This document shows, piece by piece, positions 8,161-14,838 of a stretch of 22,118 nt of DNA. The position numbers and the translations under genes are program-made. The notes beneath the pieces are model-generated. The model searched no databases and was not told the DNA's origin. It worked only from the letters and a program-made list of their open reading frames with translations. Position 1 is the first letter of the stretch. Each line of letters begins with the position of its first letter. Origin of the DNA: an uncultured Eubacterium sp. (lineage in GTDB: Bacteria; Bacillota_A; Clostridia; Lachnospirales; Lachnospiraceae); contig CAOKJJ010000075.1 of assembly GCA_948468465.1 (NCBI GenBank), positions 1-22,118 on the forward strand, given 5' to 3'.

Positions 8161-8189
8161 AGCTTAACACCGCGGGGCTTTTCTGTCAA
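8161..8189 (-). promoter_or_regulatory. Probable glgX promoter
   Basis: On the minus strand a perfect TTGACA (8189-8184) is followed by a 17-nt spacer and TAAGCT (8166-8161), a weak -10 box. Position 50-80 nt before the glgX start fits. Confidence 0.45.
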
Positions 8190-8244
8190 CAAAGTTTATG
8201 GATACAATTTATTTACAATTTCTAAGATACTGCATTTTCCAATG

Positions 8245-8273
8245 TTGCTTTTACATGGGTAAAGGGGTATTAT
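8245..8273 (+). promoter_or_regulatory. Probable promoter of the nitrilase remnant
   Basis: TTGCTT (8245-8250), 17-nt spacer, TATTAT (8268-8273), about 50 nt before the GTG at 8322. The transcription and ribosome binding signals of the broken gene thus look intact. Confidence 0.45.
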
Positions 8274-8321
8274 TTAGAATGACAGCAGCATAGATGCAGC
8301 AATTTAAAGGAGGAAAATGTA

Positions 8322-8603
8322 GTGCAAAAAGACAGACAGGAGAGAAAAATTATGAAAATTGCTTTATTGCAGATGACCCCCTGTGGGACTTTAAAAGAAA
8401 ATCTCCAAAAAGGGGTCGAATACTGCAAAAAAGCCAAAGAAAGAGGCGCTGATCTTGCATTGTTTGAACTTGACTTAAAACAGCTTCGCAGCTATCGGGG
8501 AAGAGAAGTCCACGCAAACGCATACCGTCATCCTAAAAAGTATGGACTTTTAACAGATACAAAAATCCGCGAACCATTTGTCAGAAATAATTATCGGGAG
8601 TAG
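8322..8603 (+). pseudogene. Carbon-nitrogen hydrolase (nitrilase superfamily) remnant with large internal deletion
   Basis: A 93-aa ORF. Residues 11-48 (MKIALLQMTP..., ERGADLALF) match the first strand-helix-strand of nitrilase-superfamily enzymes. Residues from about 49 on (LKQLRSYRGREVHANAYRHPKKYG) match their extreme C-terminus (typically an I-R-x-YR-x-REVWGNAYR-type end). About two thirds of a normal protein of around 280 aa is missing, including the catalytic Lys and Cys, yet the two ends are joined in frame. GTG at 8322 has an AAAGGAGG 8 nt upstream; the ATG at 8352 (AGGAG before it) is the start expected from homologues. Not a functional amidohydrolase; a retained small protein cannot be ruled out. 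Confidence 0.75.
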
Positions 8604-8718
8604 GTATTTTTATAGAAATATGGGGATATTTGTGTTAAGATAAGTAAAATATAGATTGCAGATAGTTCATTTACAGCAATAGATCAGACGACTGTCATAA
8701 AAACGGGGAGGAATGATT

Positions 8719-9486
8719 ATGAATATCACAATTACAGGCAATTTGGGCAGCGGCAAATCCAGTGTATGCAAAGAGTTGGAAAAGTCCGGTTTTACGATTA
8801 TCTCAGCGGGAGATATTTTTCGCCAGATCGCGGCGGAAAAAAATATGACTGTGATTGAATTAAATGAAGCGGCAAAAAAAGACCGTACGATTGATGATAT
8901 GCTTGATCAAAGAAGTACACAGCTTGGAAAAGAGATGGACCATACCGTATTTGATTCCAGGCTTGCCTGGCATTTTGTAGAAAACAGCTTTAAAGTATTT
9001 TTGCTCGTTGATACACAGGAAGCAGCCAGACGTGTATTTGCAGGAGCCAGCCGCAGCGCGGAAAACTATCGGAATGCGGATGAGGCACGGGCCGGGCTGG
9101 AAGAGCGGGCGCGGCTGGAGCAGGAACGTTTTCGGCATTTGTATGGAATAGATTATTATGACGCAGGTAATTATGATTTGGTAATTGAGAGCACTTGCGC
9201 GACACCGCAGCAGATTGCGCAGGAAATACAAAGAAATTTTAACCTGTACCAGAATCAGCCGTTTTCCACAAAAGTGGAGCTGAATCTGGCATGCCTGCAT
9301 GTATCCGGCTTCGATGAAAAGATAAAGGAACAAGCGCTTGCGGCGGGTAAAGTTTTTGCATGTGCCGCACAGGTTCAGTCGGTACAGGAGGAAAGCATCG
9401 TACAGCAGATGGAGAAAGCAGATGTTTCGCATTTGAAACAGGCCGGCTATATGGTGGATTTTTCGAAATTATTTTTGGAACAGTAA
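8719..9486 (+). CDS. P-loop nucleotide kinase, cytidylate-kinase-like
   Basis: A 255-aa protein. The Walker A motif GNLGSGKSS (7-15) is at the N-terminus; SAGDIFRQIA follows in the NMP-binding position, as in archaeal-type CMP/dCMP kinases. FDSRLAWHF and a strand FKVFLLVD (about 95-103) continue the fold, with a lid-like Arg-rich segment at about 115-140 (EERARLEQERFRHLYGIDYYD). Roughly the last 80 residues (from about 175) form an extension I do not recognise. I prefer the ATG at 8719 over the one at 8713, because the Shine-Dalgarno GGGGAGG (8705-8711) would be only 1 nt from 8713 but 7 nt from 8719. Likely role: phosphorylation of CMP/dCMP or a related nucleotide; substrate unproven. Confidence 0.7.
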   Translation: MNITITGNLGSGKSSVCKELEKSGFTIISAGDIFRQIAAEKNMTVIELNEAAKKDRTIDDMLDQRSTQLGKEMDHTVFDSRLAWHFVENSFKVFLLVDTQEAARRVFAGASRSAENYRNADEARAGLEERARLEQERFRHLYGIDYYDAGNYDLVIESTCATPQQIAQEIQRNFNLYQNQPFSTKVELNLACLHVSGFDEKIKEQALAAGKVFACAAQVQSVQEESIVQQMEKADVSHLKQAGYMVDFSKLFLEQ

Positions 9487-9529
9487 GCAAAAGATTTTGG
9501 CTGTGTGATTAAACAGGAAAAAAGCGGTT

Positions 9530-9556
9530 ATCATAAAAATAGAAATATTTTATGAT
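9530..9556. repeat. AT-rich inverted repeat upstream of spoIIR
   Basis: Perfect 9-bp arms ATCATAAAA (9530-9538) and TTTTATGAT (9548-9556), 9-nt loop, ending 15 nt before the spoIIR start. It could be an operator or a weak hairpin in the leader. I could not find a convincing sigma-F promoter in 9487-9571. Confidence 0.4.
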
Positions 9557-9571
9557 GAGAGGTATAAAAAA

Positions 9572-10219
9572 ATGCGAGCTTTTTTCCGTAAATATCAGAT
9601 GGTTTTAGAGACAGCTTTTTTAGTGATGTTGCTGGCAGGCGGATGCCTTTGGAAATATCAGGAGTTTCAGATGCAAAGGACGCAGCAGGAGATAGCGGAA
9701 AAGATTTTACGGTTTCATGTGCGTGCGAACAGTGACAGCCGTGAAGATCAGGCGTTAAAGCTGAAAGTGCGGGATGCGGTGGGCGCTTTTATGGAGCAAA
9801 AACTGGCTCATGCAGCAGACCGTGAGGAATGCATGCGCATGGTACAGCAGCATCTGCCGCAGATTGTATCTACGGCAGAGCAGACCATCCGGCAGGAGGG
9901 GTATGTGTATCCGGTGTCTGCACAAATCGGAACAGTGGATTTTCCGCAGAAAACATACGGTAATTATACGTTTCCGGCAGGAGATTATGAAGCGCTCAAT
10001 CTCGTAATTGGAAGTGGAAAAGGCCAGAACTGGTGGTGCGTGATGTATCCGAATATGTGCTTTCATGGAGCTGTTTATGAAGTCGTGGATGAGGATGCTC
10101 GCAAGTCGCTGAAAAGGGTGTTGTCAGAAGACGAGTACGATGCGGTGCTAAAGAGCGGGAAATACCGGGTGCGGTTTAAATACCTGGATTTTTTAAACGA
10201 TTGGTTAAACAGAAAATAA
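9572..10219 (+). CDS. spoIIR: Stage II sporulation protein R (SpoIIR)
   Basis: Signalling protein made in the forespore and secreted to the intermembrane space, where it triggers SpoIIGA to process pro-sigma-E in the mother cell. The 215 aa length is normal. An N-terminal membrane/signal segment (about residues 10-27) is followed by the family hallmarks KILRFHVRANSDSREDQALKLKVRDAV (43-70 region), FPAGDYEALNLVIGSGKGQNWWCVMYPNMCF (about 134-165), and a C-terminal domain ending in a short charged tail. It marks the organism as an endospore former. The start has a GAGAGG ribosome binding site. cbiK follows 27 nt later on the same strand. Confidence 0.93.
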   Translation: MRAFFRKYQMVLETAFLVMLLAGGCLWKYQEFQMQRTQQEIAEKILRFHVRANSDSREDQALKLKVRDAVGAFMEQKLAHAADREECMRMVQQHLPQIVSTAEQTIRQEGYVYPVSAQIGTVDFPQKTYGNYTFPAGDYEALNLVIGSGKGQNWWCVMYPNMCFHGAVYEVVDEDARKSLKRVLSEDEYDAVLKSGKYRVRFKYLDFLNDWLNRK

Positions 10220-10246
10220 AAATGGATCAGGGAAGGAAATAAAAAT

Positions 10247-11134
10247 GTGGAAATACATAAGTCAACGGCTGTTCTGATTGTCATCATTGGAAATCCGGGT
10301 TATGAAAGCTGCAAAACAGTTTTGGATGCAGTCAAAGAGGCGGTTATGCGGCTGGTTCCGTCCTGCAGGCTGTACCATACATTTGCAGTCAGAGGGATTC
10401 GGCAGAAAACGAACGGTCAGAAAACAAATGATGTAAAAGAAGTATTGGATCAGATTTTAAAAGACGGTGTTTTATCACTGCTCGTCCAGCCTGTGTATTT
10501 GATGCATGGACTGGAATATGGTAATATAAAAAAAGAACTGCGGCAATATGAACACGCATTTCAACGAATGGTGCTTGGAGAGCCTCTGCTTGCAGCGGAG
10601 GCTGATTTTGACGCTGTAGGAAAAGCTTTGGCGGAGCGGACGGCAGGCTATGATGATCAGGCGACCGCGGTTTGTTTTGTCGGACATGGGAATGAGTCAG
10701 ATGGCTCCAATGTTTATGCAAAAATGCAGCAAAAGCTTGCAGCAGCAGGATGCAAAAATTATTATATTGGCACGATAAAAGGAGAACCGTCGCTGCAGAC
10801 AATGATAAAAGCGTTGCATCAGGCAGGCAGCTATCAGAGGGTGGTGCTCTATCCGTTTATGACAGCCGTAGGCAGCCATGTGTATCGGGATATGGCGGGA
10901 GTACAAAGCGGATCCTGGAAGTCTGTTTTGGAACAGGAAGGCTATGAAGTGGTCTGTGTGTTGGAGGGAATGGGGCAGATTCCCAAGGTGCAGTGTGTTT
11001 TTGCGGAGCATGTAAAGGCAGGGCTGGCAGTTCTGATGACTGCGGACGGAGGTGCCGGACAGTTCCTGGACGGTCCGGCTGAGGCCGCGAAAACCAACGA
11101 AGAAGTTTTAGAGAAGGAAAAGAAAAACTTATGA
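10247..11134 (+). CDS. cbiK: Sirohydrochlorin cobaltochelatase (CbiK type)
   Basis: Inserts Co2+ into sirohydrochlorin (or its precorrin form) in the anaerobic cobalamin pathway. A 295-aa class II chelatase. Metal ligands expected from Salmonella CbiK are in place: H147 (FVGHGNE), E180 (TIKGEPS) and H211 (VGSHVYRDMAG). QPVYLMHGLEY (81-91) is also typical. It starts with GTG at 10247 (GGAAGGAA upstream); the nearby ATG at 10245 is in another frame and soon stops. The last 30 or so residues are a low-complexity, charged tail beyond the usual end. The stop overlaps the start of cas6. No other cobalamin gene is in the window. Confidence 0.88.
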   Translation: MEIHKSTAVLIVIIGNPGYESCKTVLDAVKEAVMRLVPSCRLYHTFAVRGIRQKTNGQKTNDVKEVLDQILKDGVLSLLVQPVYLMHGLEYGNIKKELRQYEHAFQRMVLGEPLLAAEADFDAVGKALAERTAGYDDQATAVCFVGHGNESDGSNVYAKMQQKLAAAGCKNYYIGTIKGEPSLQTMIKALHQAGSYQRVVLYPFMTAVGSHVYRDMAGVQSGSWKSVLEQEGYEVVCVLEGMGQIPKVQCVFAEHVKAGLAVLMTADGGAGQFLDGPAEAAKTNEEVLEKEKKNL

Positions 11135-12072
11135 TGAAGAACAGTCTGTATCAGGCATTGCAGATTCGGTACGTAAAACTGCATTTTAAATTGATGTTTC
11201 AGGATGATGAAAGGCTGCCTGTAAATAAGGTATCAGCCCTGCGCGGGGGCATGGGTGAAATGCTTTTGCGCGCAAACTGTATCCGGGACCGTCAGTGCGG
11301 TGTCTGCGATTTTGAAGAGGAATGCATTGTCCGCAGGACGATGTATTCAAAATTTAAACAAAGGCCGGAATACGTCAAAGAAGGCGGAGAAAGCATTGGA
11401 TATGTATTGGAGTGCGAAAATTATCATACATATTTTAGGAAGGGAGATCTGCTGGAATTCCAGCTTCTTTTATTTGGCAATACGATTGTCTATCTGAATC
11501 TTTTCCTGCAGGCATTTTATGCACTTGGCCAGCAGGGAATCGGGGCTGAACAAGCGAAATTCCAGGTTGTATCTGTTACAAATACGAAGAAAAAGGAACT
11601 GTTAAGCGGCGGCTGCATTTATATGGGAAATTATACGGTGCAGCACGTCAGTGATTATGTAGACTTTCGTCTGAAACAGTTCGGTAAGAAGAAGGCGGAA
11701 GGGAGAATGATATTCAAAACTCCGCTGACATTAAAATACAGGGGAGAATTTCTGCAGGAATTTGAAATGCATGCGCTGTTGGAGTCAGTGAAAAGGCGCA
11801 TCTATATGATGGCATGTTATGAAGGCATACAGACGGATTTTTTTGAGGAACCTTCCGGCGAGGTTCCGGAGATACTTTGCCAGGAGCACCGGTTTGTAAA
11901 AGTCAAAAGATATTCATCGCGCCACGAAAATTTTATGCTTTTGAAAGGGATTGAAGGAAGCATACAGACGAATGGATTTCCGGAGGATATCCTTTTTCTT
12001 TTATTGGCTGGTGAATTGATCCACATCGGTAAAAATACAAGTTTTGGATTTGGCAGATACCAGATCAGGTAG
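11131..12072 (+). CDS. cas6: CRISPR pre-crRNA endoribonuclease Cas6
   Basis: RAMP-fold endoribonuclease that cuts CRISPR transcripts within the repeats to make crRNAs. 313 aa. The N-terminal half has LRGGMGEMLLRANC and four cysteines (C50, C56, C59, C65), an arrangement seen in a Cas6 branch tied to type III systems and possibly binding zinc. The C-terminal PF10040-like half has RYSSRHENFMLLKGIEG, LAGELIHIGK and the glycine-rich loop GKNTSFGFGRY at the end. Candidate catalytic His include the one in SSRHENF, but I cannot assign it with certainty. Two tandem ATGs (11131, 11134) overlap the cbiK stop. It is separated from the rest of the locus by about 180 nt carrying an inverted repeat, so it may form a distinct transcription unit. 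Confidence 0.85.
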   Translation: MMKNSLYQALQIRYVKLHFKLMFQDDERLPVNKVSALRGGMGEMLLRANCIRDRQCGVCDFEEECIVRRTMYSKFKQRPEYVKEGGESIGYVLECENYHTYFRKGDLLEFQLLLFGNTIVYLNLFLQAFYALGQQGIGAEQAKFQVVSVTNTKKKELLSGGCIYMGNYTVQHVSDYVDFRLKQFGKKKAEGRMIFKTPLTLKYRGEFLQEFEMHALLESVKRRIYMMACYEGIQTDFFEEPSGEVPEILCQEHRFVKVKRYSSRHENFMLLKGIEGSIQTNGFPEDILFLLLAGELIHIGKNTSFGFGRYQIR

Positions 12073-12084
12073 GTGAACTGAACT

Positions 12085-12129
12085 GTTACCGTTATACAGT
12101 ACAGCATTGTGAAAATAACGGTAGGTAAC
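12085..12129. repeat. Inverted repeat between cas6 and the CARF gene
   Basis: TACCGTTAT (12087-12095) and ATAACGGTA (12115-12123), 19-nt loop; GTTACC (12085-12090) can alternatively pair with GGTAAC (12124-12129). No T-run follows, so it is not a standard terminator. A weak TAACAG/CTGTTA hairpin followed by a T-rich stretch lies at about 12158-12190. Confidence 0.5.
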
Positions 12130-12194
12130 CTTGCAGATGAAATAAATCTCCCCCCTGTAACAGGCAGAAGATGAAATCTGTTATTCTTTTATTG

Positions 12195-12250
12195 TCGTAA
12201 ATCCGTTAATTAGATAACGTTGATCGTAAATACAAGAAAACAGAAAGGAG
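12195..12250 (+). promoter_or_regulatory. Possible operator/promoter region of the CRISPR effector operon
   Basis: Two direct repeats TCGTAAAT (12195-12202 and 12224-12231) flank the inverted repeat CGTTA/TAACG (12204-12208, 12215-12219). The region is AT-rich and precedes the ribosome binding site AAAGGAG (12244-12250). No clear -35/-10 pair can be named. Confidence 0.3.
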
Positions 12251-12255
12251 TACAT

Positions 12256-12939
12256 ATGGAAAAAAATATCATATTGGCGCAAATCGGGAAATCATCAAAG
12301 TACAGTGAGGTAAAGTATAAAAAATTTAATCAAAACAATGCGTCTGATCCTTCTGCATATGATCCTACAGAAGCGGATACCTTGGAAAATGAAAATATTG
12401 ATTGTACAAAAAGCTGTTATAGCTTTGAGGTGATCTTAAAGGAAATGGAGAAGAAAATGTCCGGGAAGGCGGATTTTCTGATTCTGGTAGGCACACAGGA
12501 GTCTTCGTGGGCAAGGCTGTGTGAAGTTTTTGGAGATAAGTATAAAAAGGAATACAGCCAGTTAAAGTCCGTCATGCAGGAAGAAACAGACGGATGCGGC
12601 GGAATCAGCAACATACTTGAAATTCAGAAGGAAGCAGAGAAATTCCTGACAGAATGCCTGAATGGAACATGCGTCAGAATACTGATTCAGAAGAATGGAA
12701 TCACCCGTATGGAATCAAAAGAAAATTTTAACCTTTTGACTGGCTTGCTGTCAGAAGTATTGGATAACAAAAAGCAAGATAACGGTCAAACGAAAATAAA
12801 CCTGCATCTTGACATATCGAACGGGTTTCGTTCCTTTCCGATTTATGTTTTTTTAGCGTCGAATTATATGAAACAAATGCGGCCGAAAGAGGAATCCATA
12901 CGCATCTTTCTGTATTATGGAATGTTTGAAAAAAATTAG
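12256..12939 (+). CDS. CARF-domain protein, TM1812/Csx2 family (5' part of a frame-broken CARF-TIR gene)
   Basis: 227-aa ORF covering the CARF (cyclic oligoadenylate-sensing) domain of the TM1812/Csx2 family. Marks: strand 1 NIILAQIGKSSKYSE (4-18), FLILVGTQESSW (74-85) and the C-terminal signature LHLDISNGFRSFPIYV, which resembles the D-x-(T/S)-x-GFRS-P of the family; it ends ...YYGMFEKN. Homologues continue from exactly this YYG-x-(F/L)-E-K point. That continuation exists one base back in the next ORF, so the stop at 12937 reflects a break in an A7 run (12929-12935). The ATG at 12256 (AAAGGAG, 5-nt spacing) is preferred over upstream codons. By itself the product would be a sensor without an effector. 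Confidence 0.82.
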   Translation: MEKNIILAQIGKSSKYSEVKYKKFNQNNASDPSAYDPTEADTLENENIDCTKSCYSFEVILKEMEKKMSGKADFLILVGTQESSWARLCEVFGDKYKKEYSQLKSVMQEETDGCGGISNILEIQKEAEKFLTECLNGTCVRILIQKNGITRMESKENFNLLTGLLSEVLDNKKQDNGQTKINLHLDISNGFRSFPIYVFLASNYMKQMRPKEESIRIFLYYGMFEKN

Positions 12940-12971
12940 AACTGAAACAAGGAAAATTTGTCTCTTCCTAC

Positions 12972-13002
12972 AAAGGAGATTATGTCCCGTATGTTGACAT
13001 GA
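12972..13002 (+). promoter_or_regulatory. Internal ribosome binding site and six-codon ORF coupled to the TIR ORF
   Basis: AAAGGAG (12972-12978) precedes an ATG at 12982 that opens a six-codon ORF (MSRMLT). It ends in TGA at 13000-13002, overlapping the ATG at 12999 as ATGA. This could let ribosomes reinitiate on the downstream TIR ORF independently of the CARF frame. It may also be chance, since the same bases encode GDYVPYVDM in the CARF-TIR frame. Confidence 0.3.
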
Positions 13003-14360
13003 GCGATGCTTCCGACATGATGCAGTGGACGGATGCAGTCATTGAATTTTATAATAACGGTTCTGTCATACAGATGCTGAAAATACTGGATACCGATACC
13101 TATCGCGGATGGGCGGATACGCCGATTGGTGACGGGCAGAATACGATTTCTTCTGTTTTTCAGAAATTTAATTACGCAATGAACAGCAATCATCTAAAGC
13201 TGTTGGAAGAAACGACTGGTTTGCTGGCCCGGTTAGACGAATATTTAGACGACAGCCTTCCGGATTACGCCAAAAACCTGCTGAGCCATATTTCCAAAGA
13301 CTTTAAGGAACGGTTTGAGAACGACGGGGAAAACGGTTCCGCGGCAAATCATTCAAAGTACGGCACGCTTTCTGTGCGGATCGCGGAATGGTATCTGGAC
13401 CAGCAGCGCATAGGGGATGCGGTAATTGCATTGCAGGAAGGCATGATTACCTATGTTATGGAAAAATTTTCAACCAAGTGCGAAACGCTGATCAATAAAA
13501 AACGCGAGGGTGAAATGAGTGAAATCAGCCGCGGCGCCCTTCCGGGAGATCGGGCATTGTTTGATTTTGAATACAGGGAGATGATTCGGAAACATGTATT
13601 TGACACCAGGGATATAGAAGAAAAAGAATGGCTGCGGGAGTACAAGTATCTTTGTGAAAATTTGCGTGACCCGGCCATGCGCATGCAGTACAACGTCAAT
13701 GACCAATTCATGGCGGAAAAGGACATCGGACGCGCTGCAGAACATGCCGCGGAAGCTGTCAGGGAACTGGCTGGTAATATACGGAGCGGAAAGCTGGATG
13801 GCTGTATCGAAAAATGCTTGGATGATCTTTTGCATAGTCAGGAACATGATTTTTTTATCAGTTACCGCAGGACCTCCCTGGACACTGAGGATGGCGTAAA
13901 AGCAGCACAGGGAATTGCTGATTTTTTGTCAGAACATAATTATGATGTATTTATGGATAAGTCAGGGCTGGCAGGAACCGCAGGGGAATTTCCGCCGAAA
14001 ATCAGAGATGCTGTTAGAAACAGCCATTATGTAATACTGCTTCTTGGAAAGACTTCTTTTGAACGGGAATATTCCGAAAAAGATTATTATTATATGGAAA
14101 TTCAGACGGCAACGGAAAAGCATTATAAAAAAGAAATTTTTGTAGTCCAGCTGGAAGGTTTTGAACGTCCGCGCAGTCTGGAGCATTTTCCAGATACACT
14201 CAAAGAAGAAATCAGAAAAATTGTGGATGAATACCAGCATGTTGGAGATGGCAGAAAATGGGGTTATTCTGAGCAGGAACAAAAGGAAATGCGTCAGGAA
14301 CTGCTGAAAGCCATTCAAAAAAACAGGGACGATAAACAGAAGAATCGTGTAAAAAAATGA
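12999..14360 (+). CDS. Csx2 C-terminal region fused to a TIR domain (3' part of a CARF-TIR effector)
   Basis: 453-aa ORF. Residues 1-280 continue the TM1812 protein (MMQWTDAVIEFYNNGSVIQML onward) as a mainly helical region. One R-x5-H candidate (REMIRKH, 193-199) is present, but no classical RN-x3-H HEPN motif. Residues 284-410 are a TIR domain: HDFFISYRR (283-291), YDVFMDKSGL (315-324), IRDAVRNSHYVILLLG (335-350), and the likely catalytic Glu E367 in DYYYMEIQTA. TIR domains cleave NAD+ and related molecules. The open frame extends upstream of the ATG to 12930 (KKLELKQGKF..., KGDYVPYVDM), matching the missing part of TM1812 homologues, so one gene of about 701 aa is implied. The nearest good ribosome binding site is 20 nt from the ATG, against independent initiation. 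Confidence 0.82.
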   Translation: MSDASDMMQWTDAVIEFYNNGSVIQMLKILDTDTYRGWADTPIGDGQNTISSVFQKFNYAMNSNHLKLLEETTGLLARLDEYLDDSLPDYAKNLLSHISKDFKERFENDGENGSAANHSKYGTLSVRIAEWYLDQQRIGDAVIALQEGMITYVMEKFSTKCETLINKKREGEMSEISRGALPGDRALFDFEYREMIRKHVFDTRDIEEKEWLREYKYLCENLRDPAMRMQYNVNDQFMAEKDIGRAAEHAAEAVRELAGNIRSGKLDGCIEKCLDDLLHSQEHDFFISYRRTSLDTEDGVKAAQGIADFLSEHNYDVFMDKSGLAGTAGEFPPKIRDAVRNSHYVILLLGKTSFEREYSEKDYYYMEIQTATEKHYKKEIFVVQLEGFERPRSLEHFPDTLKEEIRKIVDEYQHVGDGRKWGYSEQEQKEMRQELLKAIQKNRDDKQKNRVKK

Positions 14361-14376
14361 ATCGGGAGGACTGTGT

Positions 14377-14838
14377 ATGTTAGTAAACCTGACAAATCAT
14401 CCGAGCAGCGGATGGAGCAGCAGACAAATGGATGCTGCATGCGGCACATGGAAAAGCGTTGTGGATTATCCGTTTCCAGAGGTTTTGCCTAAAGCAGACG
14501 AAAAAGAGATCATCCGGGAAGCCTGCGCGATTGCAGATGACGTGCAGGCACTCCATCCGGATGCGGTACTCTGCCAGGGTGAAATGTCCATGGCTTTTAC
14601 ATTGGTTCAGCTGTTTCAGGAGAAAGGGATTCCCGTTTATGCTGCTACATCAGGAAGAATATCAGAAGAATCAGTCAATGCGGATGGAAGCGTGGAGAAA
14701 AAATCTGTGTTTCAGTTTATCAGATTCCGCCGCTATCCGCAGCTAAGGAACTGGAAGGAGGATGCTGTATATGGCAAAAAGACATCTGACGATGCTGGAA
14801 GTATCACAGAAGCAGGCATATATTTTTTCGAGCAATAA
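14377..14838 (+). CDS. csx20: Csx20-like protein, putative cyclic-oligoadenylate ring nuclease
   Basis: 153-aa protein with the family-like opening MLVNLTNHPSSGWSSRQ (1-17), then VVDYPFPEVLPKADE (about 28-42), VLCQGEMSMAFTLVQLF (64-80), a strand-turn GIPVYAATSGR (83-93) and FQFIRFRRYP (112-121). This fits Csx20 of the Csx15/16/20 group, small type III accessory proteins proposed as ring nucleases that break down cyclic oligoadenylate and switch effectors off. The place between a CARF effector and cas10 fits that role. Ribosome binding site GGGAGGA; it starts 16 nt after the TIR ORF and its 3' end overlaps cas10 by 68 nt. Family assignment is from memory of the motif pattern, hence moderate. 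Confidence 0.62.
   Translation: MLVNLTNHPSSGWSSRQMDAACGTWKSVVDYPFPEVLPKADEKEIIREACAIADDVQALHPDAVLCQGEMSMAFTLVQLFQEKGIPVYAATSGRISEESVNADGSVEKKSVFQFIRFRRYPQLRNWKEDAVYGKKTSDDAGSITEAGIYFFEQ

Noticed and set aside
8713..8718. Start of the kinase at 8713
   Set aside because: The Shine-Dalgarno ends 1 nt before it; the ATG at 8719 has proper 7-nt spacing and the usual MNITITGN-type start.
8860..9432. Minus-strand ORF of 190 aa opposite the nucleotide kinase
   Set aside because: Antisense shadow, Cys/Leu/Phe-rich non-protein-like composition, and the kinase on the plus strand is clear.
12073..12255. Possible remnant CRISPR repeat or array
   Set aside because: Repeats are 8-9 bp and mostly inverted; no repeat-spacer periodicity is visible.
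12930..12936. Programmed -1 frameshift at A-AAA-AAT as the preferred explanation
   Set aside because: The heptamer fits the general pattern but no convincing downstream stem-loop or well-placed upstream Shine-Dalgarno is evident, and a similar one-base break occurs in the Csx19-like gene, so mutation or sequencing error is at least as likely.
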